64,000 nt of DNA. Origin: Asanoa sp. WMMD1127 (GTDB taxonomy: Bacteria > Actinomycetota > Actinomycetes > Mycobacteriales > Micromonosporaceae). The stretch lies in contig NZ_JARUBP010000001.1 in the NCBI RefSeq assembly GCF_029626225.1, forward strand, positions 7,564,001 through 7,628,000, in the 5' to 3' direction. Position numbers and translations under genes: made by a program. This document shows positions 1-7,816 of the stretch, piece by piece. Positions within the stretch are counted from its first letter, which is position 1; each line of letters opens with the position of its first letter. The notes under the pieces are model-generated. The model saw nothing but the letters and a program-made list of their open reading frames with translations, had not been told where the DNA came from and did no database searches.

Positions 1-6
1 CGGACC

Positions 7-1038
7 ATGCGCTACGCGATGTTGATCCTGCCGTCCGCCAACCGGGTCTACGCCGACTCGGCCGTCGACCTCACCGCCGCCGAGCTGGAGATCTTCGCCG
101 GCGCGGTGCTCGCCGGCGGGGTCGCCGACATCGCCGCCGAGGAGATCGCCGGTGTCCCCTACGTGACCTTTTCCGCGTCACTCGATGAGCGCGACACCCG
201 GTTCCTGGCCAACCTGTCGTCGATCTACGCGCTGTTCGCGGTCGAGGGCGACCTGCTGCGCCCGATCGCGCTGCGTCGGCTGGACCGCTTCGACGACGAC
301 CTCGTCACCATCCCGAAGTACGCCGGCAAGACCAACGAGCAGTTCACCAAGCTGCTGCTCAACACCACCCTGATGGGATCGGCGTTCGCGGGCGGGATGC
401 TCGACCGGCGGCTCACGGTGTTGGACCCGCTGGCCGGCCGCGGCACCACCCTCCACCAGGCGATGATGTACGGCTACGACGCGTACGGCGTGGACCGCGA
501 CCAGAAGGACTTCGAGGCGTACGGCGCGTTCATCCAGCGCTGGCTCAAGGAGAAGCGGGTCAAACACAAGGCCGAGCAGGGGCCCGTGCGGCGCAACCGG
601 CAGGTGGTCGGCCGCCGGTTGCAGATCACGCTGGCCGCCAGCAAGGCCGACTACAAGGCGGCCGACACCCAGCGGATCGACATGGTCAACGCCGACACCA
701 CCCGGACGCTGGAGTTCTGGAAGCCGGGCTCGGTCGACCTCGTGGTCGCCGACGCGCCCTACGGCGTGCAGCACGGCAGCCGCACCGCCGAGCGGGGCCT
801 GGCCCGCGGCCCGCTGGAGCTGCTGCGGGCGGCCGCGCCGGTCTGGGCCGGCGTGCTGCGCCCCGGCGGCGCGCTCGGCCTGTCCTGGAACACGTTCGTG
901 GCCGACCGGGCGGACGCGGCCGCGGTGCTCGCCGACGCCGGGCTCGAGGTGCTCGACACGCCGGCCCACCGTCGCCTCGCGCACCGCGTCGACCAGGCCA
1001 TCCGCCGCGACGTTCTGGTCGCCCGCAAGGGCGGCTAG
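7..1038 (+). CDS. TRM11-like SAM-dependent methyltransferase
   Basis: The 343-residue protein has an N-terminal region of about 120 residues followed by a Rossmann methyltransferase. The SAM-binding loop DPLAGRGTT (about residue 139) and the catalytic-type DAPYG (about residue 252, an NPPY-like motif) are both visible. This arrangement matches the TRM11 / RNA-DNA N-methyltransferase group, which methylates exocyclic amines of bases. The actual substrate (tRNA guanine or DNA adenine/cytosine) cannot be told from the sequence. The gene begins 6 nt into the window, so its promoter is not visible and the start could lie upstream. Its stop overlaps the stop of the convergent oxidoreductase gene by 4 nt. 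Confidence 0.8.
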   Translation: MRYAMLILPSANRVYADSAVDLTAAELEIFAGAVLAGGVADIAAEEIAGVPYVTFSASLDERDTRFLANLSSIYALFAVEGDLLRPIALRRLDRFDDDLVTIPKYAGKTNEQFTKLLLNTTLMGSAFAGGMLDRRLTVLDPLAGRGTTLHQAMMYGYDAYGVDRDQKDFEAYGAFIQRWLKEKRVKHKAEQGPVRRNRQVVGRRLQITLAASKADYKAADTQRIDMVNADTTRTLEFWKPGSVDLVVADAPYGVQHGSRTAERGLARGPLELLRAAAPVWAGVLRPGGALGLSWNTFVADRADAAAVLADAGLEVLDTPAHRRLAHRVDQAIRRDVLVARKGG

Positions 1039-1910
1039 CCGATCTCCGCCAGGCGGGGCACCACCCTCTCGCAGAACTCCGCCGTCCAGGCGACGGGATC
1101 GGGGCCGTGCGGCACCATCTCGACCAGCTCGACGCCGAGCTTGACGTAACCCTCCATGTCGGACAGGAACTGGTCGGTCTCGCTGACCGGCTTGCCGCGG
1201 CCGATGATGGTCCGCTGGATCTCGCTCGGGTCGCGGCCGACCGCCGCGCAGTGCTCGTCCAGCACCCGGAGCTTGTGCGCGATCTGCTCGTGGCTCTCGG
1301 CGAACAGGTTGCAGGCGTCCGCGTACCGCGCGACCAGGCGCAGTGTCTTCTTCTCGCCCATGCCGCCGACCAGGATGCGCGGGCGGGGGTCGGAGATCGG
1401 CGGCGGCACGCAGATGGTCTCGGCCAGCCGGTAGTGCCGGCCCTCGAACGGCCCGTCCTCCGGCGACCACATCTGCCGGCAGATCCGCAGCGTCTCCTCG
1501 AGCCGCTCGAACCGCTCGGCGACCGGCGGGAACGGGACGCCCAGGGCCCGGTGCTCGCGCTCGTACCAGGCGGCGCCGACGCCGAGTGTCGCGCGGCCGC
1601 CGGAGAGCACGTCGAGCGTGGTGACGGTCTTGGCCAGCAGCCCGGGATGCCGGTAGGTCACGCCGGTGACCATCAGGCCGAGGTTGATCTGCCTGGTCAG
1701 TCCGGCGAGGAAGCCGAGGGCGGTGTAGCCCTCGAGCATGGGGTCGCGCGCGCCGCCACCGACGTGCTCCATCTGGAACCAGTGGTCCATCAGGGTGAAC
1801 GTGGCGCAGTTGCCCTCGTCGGCCGTGCGCGCCGTCGCCGCGAGCACGGGTGCGAGCGACTCCGGGCCGCCCGGCAGGCTGAAGTTGATGAAGTGGACAC
1901 CAGCGAGCAT
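1035..1910 (-). CDS. LLM-class F420-dependent oxidoreductase
   Basis: This 291-residue luciferase-like monooxygenase-fold protein is probably a coenzyme F420-dependent oxidoreductase (TIGR03560-like). Typical family blocks are visible: FTLMDHWFQ near the N-terminus, the LGVGAAWYEREH segment, and the ILVGGMGEKKTLRLVARYAD segment. The ATG at 1910 was chosen because AGGAGG lies about 8 nt upstream; a longer in-frame extension to 2009 has no such signal. The substrate is unknown. The gene is divergent from the YCII-like gene at 1999 and convergent with the upstream methyltransferase. Confidence 0.85.
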   Translation of the reverse strand: MLAGVHFINFSLPGGPESLAPVLAATARTADEGNCATFTLMDHWFQMEHVGGGARDPMLEGYTALGFLAGLTRQINLGLMVTGVTYRHPGLLAKTVTTLDVLSGGRATLGVGAAWYEREHRALGVPFPPVAERFERLEETLRICRQMWSPEDGPFEGRHYRLAETICVPPPISDPRPRILVGGMGEKKTLRLVARYADACNLFAESHEQIAHKLRVLDEHCAAVGRDPSEIQRTIIGRGKPVSETDQFLSDMEGYVKLGVELVEMVPHGPDPVAWTAEFCERVVPRLAEIG

Positions 1911-1984
1911 CGGGGGGTCATCCTCCTGGGGGGTCGGTAAACCGACGTTATCCCCGCGAACGACCGGCCGCGACCGACGACGTC

Positions 1985-1990
1985 TATCGT
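1985..1990 (+). promoter_or_regulatory. -10 element TATCGT, leaderless start
   Basis: TATCGT ends 8 nt before the GTG at 1999, and no Shine-Dalgarno is present. The geometry fits a leaderless transcript starting at or next to the start codon. Confidence 0.5.
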
Positions 1991-1998
1991 TGGCGGCC

Positions 1999-2349
1999 GT
2001 GAAGTACATGCTGCTGATCTACAACAACCCGGCCGCCATCGAGGCGCTGTCCGAGTCGGAGCGCACCGCGCTGTTCGCCGACGTCGACGAGATCATGGCG
2101 GAGCTGACCGCCTCCGGCGAGCTCATCCGGGGCGAGGCCCTGGCCGCGCCGGCCAAGACGGTGCGCCTGCGCGGCGGTGTCGCGGCCACCACCGACGGCC
2201 CGTTCCTGGAGGCGAAGGAGCAGTTCGCCGGCTACATCGCGGTGGACGTCGCGAGCGAGGAGCGCGCGCTGGACATCGCCGGCCGCTGGCCGGACGCCCG
2301 CTGGGGCGCGATGGAGGTCCGGGAGATCATCGGCGGCGCCGAGGCCTGA
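1999..2349 (+). CDS. YCII-related (DGPF-domain) protein
   Basis: This 116-residue single-domain protein of the YCII/DGPF superfamily shows the N-terminal MKYMLLIY strand and the family-naming motif as TDGPFLEAKEQFAGYIAVD. These are small ferredoxin-like dimers. Many sit next to ECF sigma factors or monooxygenase-like genes, but their biochemical role is mostly undefined. The GTG at 1999 was chosen because the family begins exactly at MKYM and a TATCGT hexamer lies 8 nt upstream. It is followed after 64 nt by an alpha/beta hydrolase on the same strand, probably co-transcribed. Confidence 0.85.
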   Translation: MKYMLLIYNNPAAIEALSESERTALFADVDEIMAELTASGELIRGEALAAPAKTVRLRGGVAATTDGPFLEAKEQFAGYIAVDVASEERALDIAGRWPDARWGAMEVREIIGGAEA

Positions 2350-2413
2350 GCCTGTCGAAGCCGCATCGGCGGCTCCGACGTGTCATCCGAAGCACCCGCC
2401 CATTGGAGGACAC

Positions 2414-3241
2414 ATGTCGACGCTCGACGTTCCCGGCGCCACCCTTTACCACGAGGTCCGCGGCAGCGGCCCGACCCTGCTGCTGATCTGCGGCGGGGTC
2501 TACGACGCGGCCGGCTACGCGGGCCTGGCCCGCGCGCTGGCCGACCGCTTCACGGTGGTCACCTACGACCGGCGCGGCAACTCGCGCAGCCCGCTGGCCG
2601 GCCCGCCCGGCCCGCAGTCGCTGCCGCAGCACGCCGACGACGCGGCCGCGCTGCTGGCCGAGGTCGGTGGCGGTCCGGCGCACGTGTTCGGCAACAGCTC
2701 CGGCGCGATCATCGGCCTCGACCTGGCGGCCCGGCATCCGGCGCTGGTCGACACGCTCGTCGCGCACGAGCCGCCGCTGTTCGACCTGCTGCCGGAGCGG
2801 GCCGCGTTCGCGGCCATGATCGACGAGGTGGAGCAGACGTACGCCGCCGAGGGTCCGGTGGAGGCCAACGCGGTGCTCCAGCGCGGCCTCGACATGGGCC
2901 CAGCCGACGACGAGCGGGCGCCCGGCGGCGGGCCGGCCGAGGCGCCCGACCCGGAGACGCTGGCGATGTTCGGCCGGCTGGAGCAGAACTTCGCGTTCTT
3001 CATCGGCCACGAGGTCCCGCCGTTCAACCGCTACGTCCCGGACTACGACGCGCTGCGGGCCGGCCCGGTGCGGATCGTGCCGGCGGCCGGCGAGGCGTCG
3101 GTGGGCCAGCCGCCGCACCGCGCGGCGCAGGCGCTCGGCGAACGCCTCGGCGTGCCGGTCGCGCCGGTGCCCGGCGACCACGGCGGCTTCGGCCAGCAGG
3201 TGCCGGCCTTCGCCGCCCGGGTCGCCGAACTGTTGCGTTAG
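2414..3241 (+). CDS. alpha/beta hydrolase
   Basis: This 275-residue alpha/beta hydrolase fold protein has an oxyanion-loop region LLLICGGVYDAAGY, a nucleophile elbow GNSSGA with serine in G-x-S-x-G, and a C-terminal GDHGGF supplying the catalytic histidine. The elbow uses Asn-Ser-Ser rather than the usual His-Ser. The start ATG at 2414 has GGAGGA 4 nt upstream. The substrate is not predictable; such proteins are often annotated as esterase-, epoxide hydrolase- or haloperoxidase-like. It lies downstream of the YCII-like gene. Confidence 0.85.
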   Translation: MSTLDVPGATLYHEVRGSGPTLLLICGGVYDAAGYAGLARALADRFTVVTYDRRGNSRSPLAGPPGPQSLPQHADDAAALLAEVGGGPAHVFGNSSGAIIGLDLAARHPALVDTLVAHEPPLFDLLPERAAFAAMIDEVEQTYAAEGPVEANAVLQRGLDMGPADDERAPGGGPAEAPDPETLAMFGRLEQNFAFFIGHEVPPFNRYVPDYDALRAGPVRIVPAAGEASVGQPPHRAAQALGERLGVPVAPVPGDHGGFGQQVPAFAARVAELLR

Positions 3242-3253
3242 TCCGTCTCGGGG

Positions 3254-3442
3254 CTAGTCCGTCTCAGGGATGCCGGGGCCGACCTCGCCGCGCTGGAGTC
3301 GCTCCTCGTTGCGGTCGGCCTCGCTGTCCGCGTGCTCGGCGGCCTTGCCCGGGTCGGTGGTCTGCCGTCCCTCGGCGTCCTGGAACACCGCGCCCTGCTC
3401 GAGCGCCTCTTCCTGCCGGCTCTGCTCAGGTATGTCGGTCAC
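3254..3442 (-). CDS. small hydrophilic hypothetical protein
   Basis: This 62-residue acidic, Glu/Asp/Gln-rich protein has no hydrophobic segment and is probably soluble and flexible. I do not recognise a family. The GTG at 3442 is preferred because the upstream extension of the frame is Arg/Cys-rich and unlike coding sequence. It lies 34 nt downstream of the royal-jelly-like gene on the same strand, so it may be the tail of that operon. The 11-bp end of the gene, including the stop, is repeated immediately downstream (GAGACGGACTA at 3240-3264), a small tandem duplication. Confidence 0.5.
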   Translation of the reverse strand: MTDIPEQSRQEEALEQGAVFQDAEGRQTTDPGKAAEHADSEADRNEERLQRGEVGPGIPETD

Positions 3443-3476
3443 GGCGGTCCCACTACCCGGGCCGGCGCGCCGCAAA

Positions 3477-4577
3477 CTACGGCCGCAGCAGGACGGGACC
3501 CGCGTCGATCGGGATCCGGAACAGGGCGTACGGCGGTTGGCGCAGGTCCTTGCCACCGTTGTAGTCGGGCTGCCGGTGCAGCTGGTTGGCGGTCACGTAG
3601 AGGTGGCCGTCGGTCGCCACCGACATCGTGTCGGGCCAGAGCAGCCGCGGGTCGTGCACGAGCGTGTCGAAGACGCCGTCCGGGTGCAGGCGGAAGATCG
3701 CGTTCTGCTCGTACGCCGTGCAGTAGACCCGTCCCAGCTCGTCGCTCTCCAGGCCGTCGCCGCCGCTGCCCCGGTCGCCGTGGTCGACGACGGTCTCGGC
3801 GACCCGGTCGTCGTCGAGCGAGCGGTCGCAGAGCGCGTCGACCGACACGCTGTAGAGCCGCCGGGACATCAGCGGGCAGTAGTAGAGCCGTAGGCCCTCC
3901 GGCGAGATCGCGATGCCGTCGCTGCCCATGGTCACCGCGGTGGGCTCGCCGTCGGCCGGTCGCTTGAGGAAGTGCCGCCCCTCGACGACCGGGCGGGACT
4001 CGCGCGGCGGCACGGCCCTGGTCGACGGGTGGTCGTGCAGCCGCCGCCACGACTCGCCGGTGGCCAGGTCGACCACGATGATGCCGTTGGACCCGTGGGC
4101 CTCGGCGGAGTCGGTGATGAAGGCGATGCCCTCGTCGCCCCGGCGCAGGTCGAAGCGGACGTCGTTGAGGTAGGTGCTCGGCAGCGCGACGTCGGTCGGG
4201 AACGTGATGACCTGGCCGACGGCGTTCGAGTCGAGGTCGACCCGGACCAGCTTCGGGCCGCCGTGCCGGGTCGGCTTGAACAGCGGCGAACCGGTGTCGA
4301 GCACCCACAGCCGGTCGAGCGGGTCGACGACGACCGACTGCACCGACACGAACGCGTGCCGGTCGTCGTCGGCGTCGGGCTGGTTCCACCCCTCGTCGGG
4401 GAACGGCACCCGCTCGCCGTCGCGGAGCTCGACGACGGTGGCGGGCACGTCGTCGCCCCACTTCGGGTGGTTGAGGAAGATCCGGCCGGTCTGCGAGACG
4501 GTGACACCGGTCGGCATCGGCGGGTCGAAGGTGGCGACCAGCTCGAGGTCGCCCAGCGGTTGGTCGGTGCGGGTCAT
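3477..4577 (-). CDS. major royal jelly / Yellow-family beta-propeller protein
   Basis: This 366-residue cytoplasmic protein has no signal peptide. It resembles the MRJP/Yellow ('L-dopachrome tautomerase-related') beta-propeller family. Supporting blocks are FDPPMPTGVTVSQTGRIFLN at the N-terminus, VVDPLDRLWVLDTG, YLNDVRFDL, FITDS, DGIAISPEGLRLYYCPL and YVTANQLHRQ near the end, which recur in bacterial homologues. These proteins are thought to bind or transform small molecules, but bacterial functions are largely unknown. ATG 4577 has a GGGGCAGG-type ribosome site. The gene is divergent from the aminotransferase at 4703. Confidence 0.8.
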   Translation of the reverse strand: MTRTDQPLGDLELVATFDPPMPTGVTVSQTGRIFLNHPKWGDDVPATVVELRDGERVPFPDEGWNQPDADDDRHAFVSVQSVVVDPLDRLWVLDTGSPLFKPTRHGGPKLVRVDLDSNAVGQVITFPTDVALPSTYLNDVRFDLRRGDEGIAFITDSAEAHGSNGIIVVDLATGESWRRLHDHPSTRAVPPRESRPVVEGRHFLKRPADGEPTAVTMGSDGIAISPEGLRLYYCPLMSRRLYSVSVDALCDRSLDDDRVAETVVDHGDRGSGGDGLESDELGRVYCTAYEQNAIFRLHPDGVFDTLVHDPRLLWPDTMSVATDGHLYVTANQLHRQPDYNGGKDLRQPPYALFRIPIDAGPVLLRP

Positions 4578-4702
4578 ACCTGCCCCGTACCCGCCTGCCG
4601 CCCGATTTATCGCCGTACCTGTAAGGCTGTCCTGGGCCTTTCTCTGACGGATGGCGCGATGTTAGGGTCACCGACCGAACGGTTGTTTACCCGGAGGCCG
4701 CC

Positions 4703-5884
4703 GTGACCGAACTCGACCTGCGCCTCGCCCGCCGCGCGGCCGGCAGCGGCGACGAGCTGAGCGCCATCCTGTCGTCGGTCAACGCACCCGGCATGATCAC
4801 GTTCTCCGGCGGCTTCCCGGCACCTGACATCTTCCCGGCCGACTTCGTGCGCGAGCAGGCCGTGGCGGAGCTCGGCGGCGCGGCGGCGGTGGCGTTGCAA
4901 TACACGCCGACGGAGGGCCTTGCCTCGTTCCGGGCCGTGCTCGCGTCGTGGGTCAAGGAGTCGCAGGGCGTCGCGCCCGACGACCTGATGGTGACCAGCG
5001 GGGGCATCGAGGCGCTCCAGCTGATCTGCCGCACGCTGCTCGACCCGGGCGACCGCGTGCTGGTCGAGTCGCCCACCTACCTCGGTGCGATCACCGCGTT
5101 CAGCGGCTTCGAGGCACGGATCGACGTCGTCGCCGCCGACCACGACGGCCTCGACCCCGACGCGCTGGCCGCGGCGCTGGCGACCGGCCCGGCGCCCAAG
5201 CTGCTCTACGTGATCCCGGACTTCCAGAACCCGACCGGGGCCTGGCTGTCGACGGAGCGCCGGCACGCGCTGGTGGCGCTGGCCCGGCGCCACGGGCTGC
5301 TGGTCGTGGAGGACGTCGCCTACCGCGAGCTGGGTTTCGCCGGCGAGCAGCGCCCGTCGCTCTACTCGCTGGCGCCCGACGTCGTGGTGCAGGTCGGGAC
5401 GTTCTCGAAGATCCTGTTCCCGGGCGTCCGGCTCGGCTGGGCGGCCGGCCCACCGGCGCTGATCCCGCACCTGGTGCGGGCGAAGCAGAACTCCGACCAG
5501 TGCGCCGGCGGGTTCGGCCAGTGGCTGGCCGAGTCGTTCCTGCGCGACGGCCGGCTCGAGGCCCAGCTGGCCCGGGCCCGGGCCGCCTACGCCGCGCGCT
5601 GGGCGGCCATGTCGGCCGGGCTGACCACGCACCTGGGTCCGGAGTTCTCCTGGAGCGAGCCGCGCGGCGGCTTCTTCACCTGGGTGACCGGGCCGCCCGG
5701 CCTCGACACGGCCACCCTCCTCCCCCGGGCCCGCGAGTGCGGCGTCGCGTTCGTGCCCGGGGCCCCGTTCCACGCCGGCCGCGACGTGCACCACACGCTG
5801 CGCCTGGCGTTCAGCGCGACCACCCCCGACGAGATCGCCGAAGGCACCCGCCGGCTCGGCCTCGTGTTAGGAGCAGACCGATGA
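4703..5884 (+). CDS. PLP-dependent fold-type I aminotransferase (LysN / 2-aminoadipate type)
   Basis: This 393-residue stand-alone aminotransferase is of the group often called 2-aminoadipate transaminase or MocR-like AT domain, here without a GntR domain. It shows QYTPTEGLASFR near the N-terminus, the PDFQNPTG loop, and the PLP-lysine segment GTFSKILFPGVRLGW. GTG 4703 has CCGGAGG upstream. A TAGGGT hexamer at 4663 is a plausible -10. The penultimate region contains a rare TTA leucine codon. The stop overlaps the cupin start (ATGA), so it heads a three-gene coupled operon with a cupin and an SDR. The nearby Lrp regulator suggests amino-acid-related control. Confidence 0.88.
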   Translation: MTELDLRLARRAAGSGDELSAILSSVNAPGMITFSGGFPAPDIFPADFVREQAVAELGGAAAVALQYTPTEGLASFRAVLASWVKESQGVAPDDLMVTSGGIEALQLICRTLLDPGDRVLVESPTYLGAITAFSGFEARIDVVAADHDGLDPDALAAALATGPAPKLLYVIPDFQNPTGAWLSTERRHALVALARRHGLLVVEDVAYRELGFAGEQRPSLYSLAPDVVVQVGTFSKILFPGVRLGWAAGPPALIPHLVRAKQNSDQCAGGFGQWLAESFLRDGRLEAQLARARAAYAARWAAMSAGLTTHLGPEFSWSEPRGGFFTWVTGPPGLDTATLLPRARECGVAFVPGAPFHAGRDVHHTLRLAFSATTPDEIAEGTRRLGLVLGADR

Positions 5885-6294
5885 CCAACGCGGAGAGCCA
5901 CTTCGGCGGGGCGGGCGGCACACCGACCGCGGCCGGCCGGTTCGTCGACCCTTCGACGATCAAGCCGCACGAGATCCTGCCGGGCCTCGCGTTCCAGCCG
6001 GTGCTGGGCGAGAAGAGCCTGCTCAACGTGGTGCGCTTCGACGCGCACGCCGAGGCGCCGGTGCACCAGCACGAGGAGGAGCAGGTGGTGCTGGTCATCG
6101 AGGGCGAGATCGAGTTCGAGATCGACGGGGAAACGCGGACGCTCAAGCCGGGCGACGTCGCGGTGATCCCGTCCTGGGTGCCGCACGGCGCGCGTACGAC
6201 GGGCACGCCCTGCGTCGAGGTCGACTTCTTCACGCCGCCGCGGGCGACGCTGCTCGACCAGGCCCGCGCGGCGCTGCACGAGGGCGACGCGTGA
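5881..6294 (+). CDS. cupin-domain protein
   Basis: This 137-residue single cupin shows motif 1 (PVHQHEEEQVVLVIEGEIEF) and motif 2 (PGDVAVIPSWVPHGA). The metal-binding His/His/Glu/His set is recognisable. It could be a metal-dependent small-molecule enzyme or a binding protein acting on the product of the adjacent aminotransferase. It is translationally coupled on both sides (ATGA with the aminotransferase, GTGA with the SDR), strong evidence for a shared pathway. The specific reaction is unknown. Confidence 0.85.
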   Translation: MTNAESHFGGAGGTPTAAGRFVDPSTIKPHEILPGLAFQPVLGEKSLLNVVRFDAHAEAPVHQHEEEQVVLVIEGEIEFEIDGETRTLKPGDVAVIPSWVPHGARTTGTPCVEVDFFTPPRATLLDQARAALHEGDA

Positions 6295-7076
6295 AGCTCG
6301 GCCTGACCGGGCGGCACGCGCTGGTCACCGGGGGCAGCAAGGGCATCGGTTACGCGGTCGCGGCCGAACTGCTGGCCGAGGGCGCGTCCGTGGCCATCTG
6401 CGCGCGCACGCCGGACGAGGTGGCGGCCGCGGCCAAGTCGCTGTCCGAAGTGGACGGCGCGGTCGTCTCCGGCCATGTCTGCGACGTGACCGACCCGGCG
6501 GCGGTCGAGGCGCTGGTGGCCGCCGTCGCCGCGGAGCACGGCGGCATCGACGTGCTGGTCAACAACGCCGGCGGCGCCCATCCCGGCGGCTTCGAGGACC
6601 TGACCGACGACGACTGGAAACGCGACCTCGACGTCAAGCTCTTCTCCCAGATCCGCTGCACGCGGGCGGCGTTGCCCCACCTGCGACGCAGCGCGGCGCC
6701 ACGGGTCGTCAACGTCAACGCGGTGTACGCGCGCTATCCCGACCCCGCGTTCTTCGCCACCTCGGTCAACCGGGCGGCGTGCCACAACCTGACGAAGGTG
6801 CTGGCGCAGCAGTACGGCCCGGAGGGCATCCTGGTCAACAGCGTCAACATCGGCTTCGTGGTGACGCCACAGTGGGCCAACATCCGCGCGCGCCGCGCGC
6901 CGGAGCTCACCGAGGAGGAGTTCTTCGCCAAGCTCGCGGCGGACGAGGTGCCGCTGGGCCGGTTCGGCACGGTCGACGAGGTCTCCGGCCTGGTCGCGTT
7001 CCTGGCCGGCGACCGCGCCAGCTACATCACCGGCGCATCCATCGACGTCGCCGGCGGCATGGGGAAGTACAGCTAG
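6291..7076 (+). CDS. SDR-family oxidoreductase with divergent catalytic residues
   Basis: This 261-residue Rossmann protein has the classical SDR cofactor signature TGGSKGIG (residues 13-20) and NNAGG (91-95). When aligned by eye to FabG-type SDRs, the usual Asn-Ser-Tyr-Lys tetrad positions read roughly Lys116, Asn143, Thr157 and Arg161, so none matches. The C-terminal block LGRFGTVDEVSGLVAFLAGD is conserved. It may be a divergent enzyme class or a non-catalytic binding protein. It closes the coupled aminotransferase-cupin-SDR operon, and its stop overlaps that of the convergent Lrp gene by 4 nt. Confidence 0.85.
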   Translation: MKLGLTGRHALVTGGSKGIGYAVAAELLAEGASVAICARTPDEVAAAAKSLSEVDGAVVSGHVCDVTDPAAVEALVAAVAAEHGGIDVLVNNAGGAHPGGFEDLTDDDWKRDLDVKLFSQIRCTRAALPHLRRSAAPRVVNVNAVYARYPDPAFFATSVNRAACHNLTKVLAQQYGPEGILVNSVNIGFVVTPQWANIRARRAPELTEEEFFAKLAADEVPLGRFGTVDEVSGLVAFLAGDRASYITGASIDVAGGMGKYS

Positions 7077-7624
7077 CTTCGTTCGTCGCGGAGTTGGGCG
7101 ATGAGGCCGTGGACGAAGTCCTTGCGGGGCGTCTCGGCCAGGCTGAGCAACGTCTCGGTGCGGGAGACGCCCGGGATCTGCCAGATGCCCTCCAGCAGGA
7201 TCGTCCGCAGGTGGGCCTGGTCGCGCACGCGGAGCCGGGCCAGCAGATCGATCGAGCCGGTCACGACGCTGATCTCCTCGACCTCGGGGATCTCGTGCAG
7301 CGCGCGGATGATCGCGGCCTGGTCGGTGGCCGCGATGACGGAGAGGAAGACCTGCATGGGGAAGCCGAGCGCGGCCCAGTCGATGTCGGCCCGGTAGCCG
7401 CGGATCACGCCGAGCCGTTCGAGCCGGGCGATCCGGTCGCCCACCGCGGGCGGCGACATCTGCAGCTCTCGGGCCAGACCACGCTGGCTGGTGCGGGCGT
7501 CCTGCACGAGAAGCTCGAGCAGGCGCAGGTCGATCGCGTCGAGCGAGGCCGGCGCCGCCGGAGTGCTCACCACGTCTGCGATCGCCGCCAGCGGGCTGCG
7601 CTTCTTGTGCGGCTCTTCGGTCAC
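7073..7624 (-). CDS. Lrp/AsnC-family transcriptional regulator
   Basis: This 183-residue protein has an N-terminal AsnC-type helix-turn-helix (LDAIDLRLLELLVQDAR... AVGDRIARLERLGVIRGY) and a C-terminal ligand-sensing RAM domain (TGSIDLLARLRVRD). Such regulators bind amino acids or related effectors. GTG 7624 was chosen because a TATAGT hexamer ends exactly 7 nt upstream, a leaderless geometry, and the longer frame to 7663 crosses that promoter. It lies convergent to and touching the aminotransferase-cupin-SDR operon, which is its most likely target together with its own promoter. Confidence 0.88.
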   Translation of the reverse strand: MTEEPHKKRSPLAAIADVVSTPAAPASLDAIDLRLLELLVQDARTSQRGLARELQMSPPAVGDRIARLERLGVIRGYRADIDWAALGFPMQVFLSVIAATDQAAIIRALHEIPEVEEISVVTGSIDLLARLRVRDQAHLRTILLEGIWQIPGVSRTETLLSLAETPRKDFVHGLIAQLRDERS

Positions 7625-7631
7625 GATCGGA

Positions 7632-7678
7632 ACTATAGGCGACCGGCACCTGGATAGATCCAACCCGCTGCCGGGTTG
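7632..7678 (-). promoter_or_regulatory. Lrp gene leaderless promoter and upstream palindrome
   Basis: On the minus strand, TATAGT (7632-7637) lies 7 nt before GTG 7624. Upstream, CAACCCG-CTGC-CGGGTTG (7661-7678) is a perfect 7-bp inverted repeat. It is a candidate operator, possibly for autoregulation. Confidence 0.45.
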
Positions 7679-7816
7679 ACAAGTGTGAACCTTGGCGGCA
7701 CCAGAAAAGTTGGCCGTAAGGCATTATCTGATGTCCACTGTTCGATATAACGTGTGCGGTGCGAGGCGGTCGTTACCCGGCCGCCGCTTTCGGTCCCCTG
7801 CTCCGAGAGGCACCGC

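Noticed and set aside
3438-4671. Overlapping frames inside the royal-jelly-like gene
   Set aside because: They are shadows in other frames. The 366-residue frame has the family blocks.
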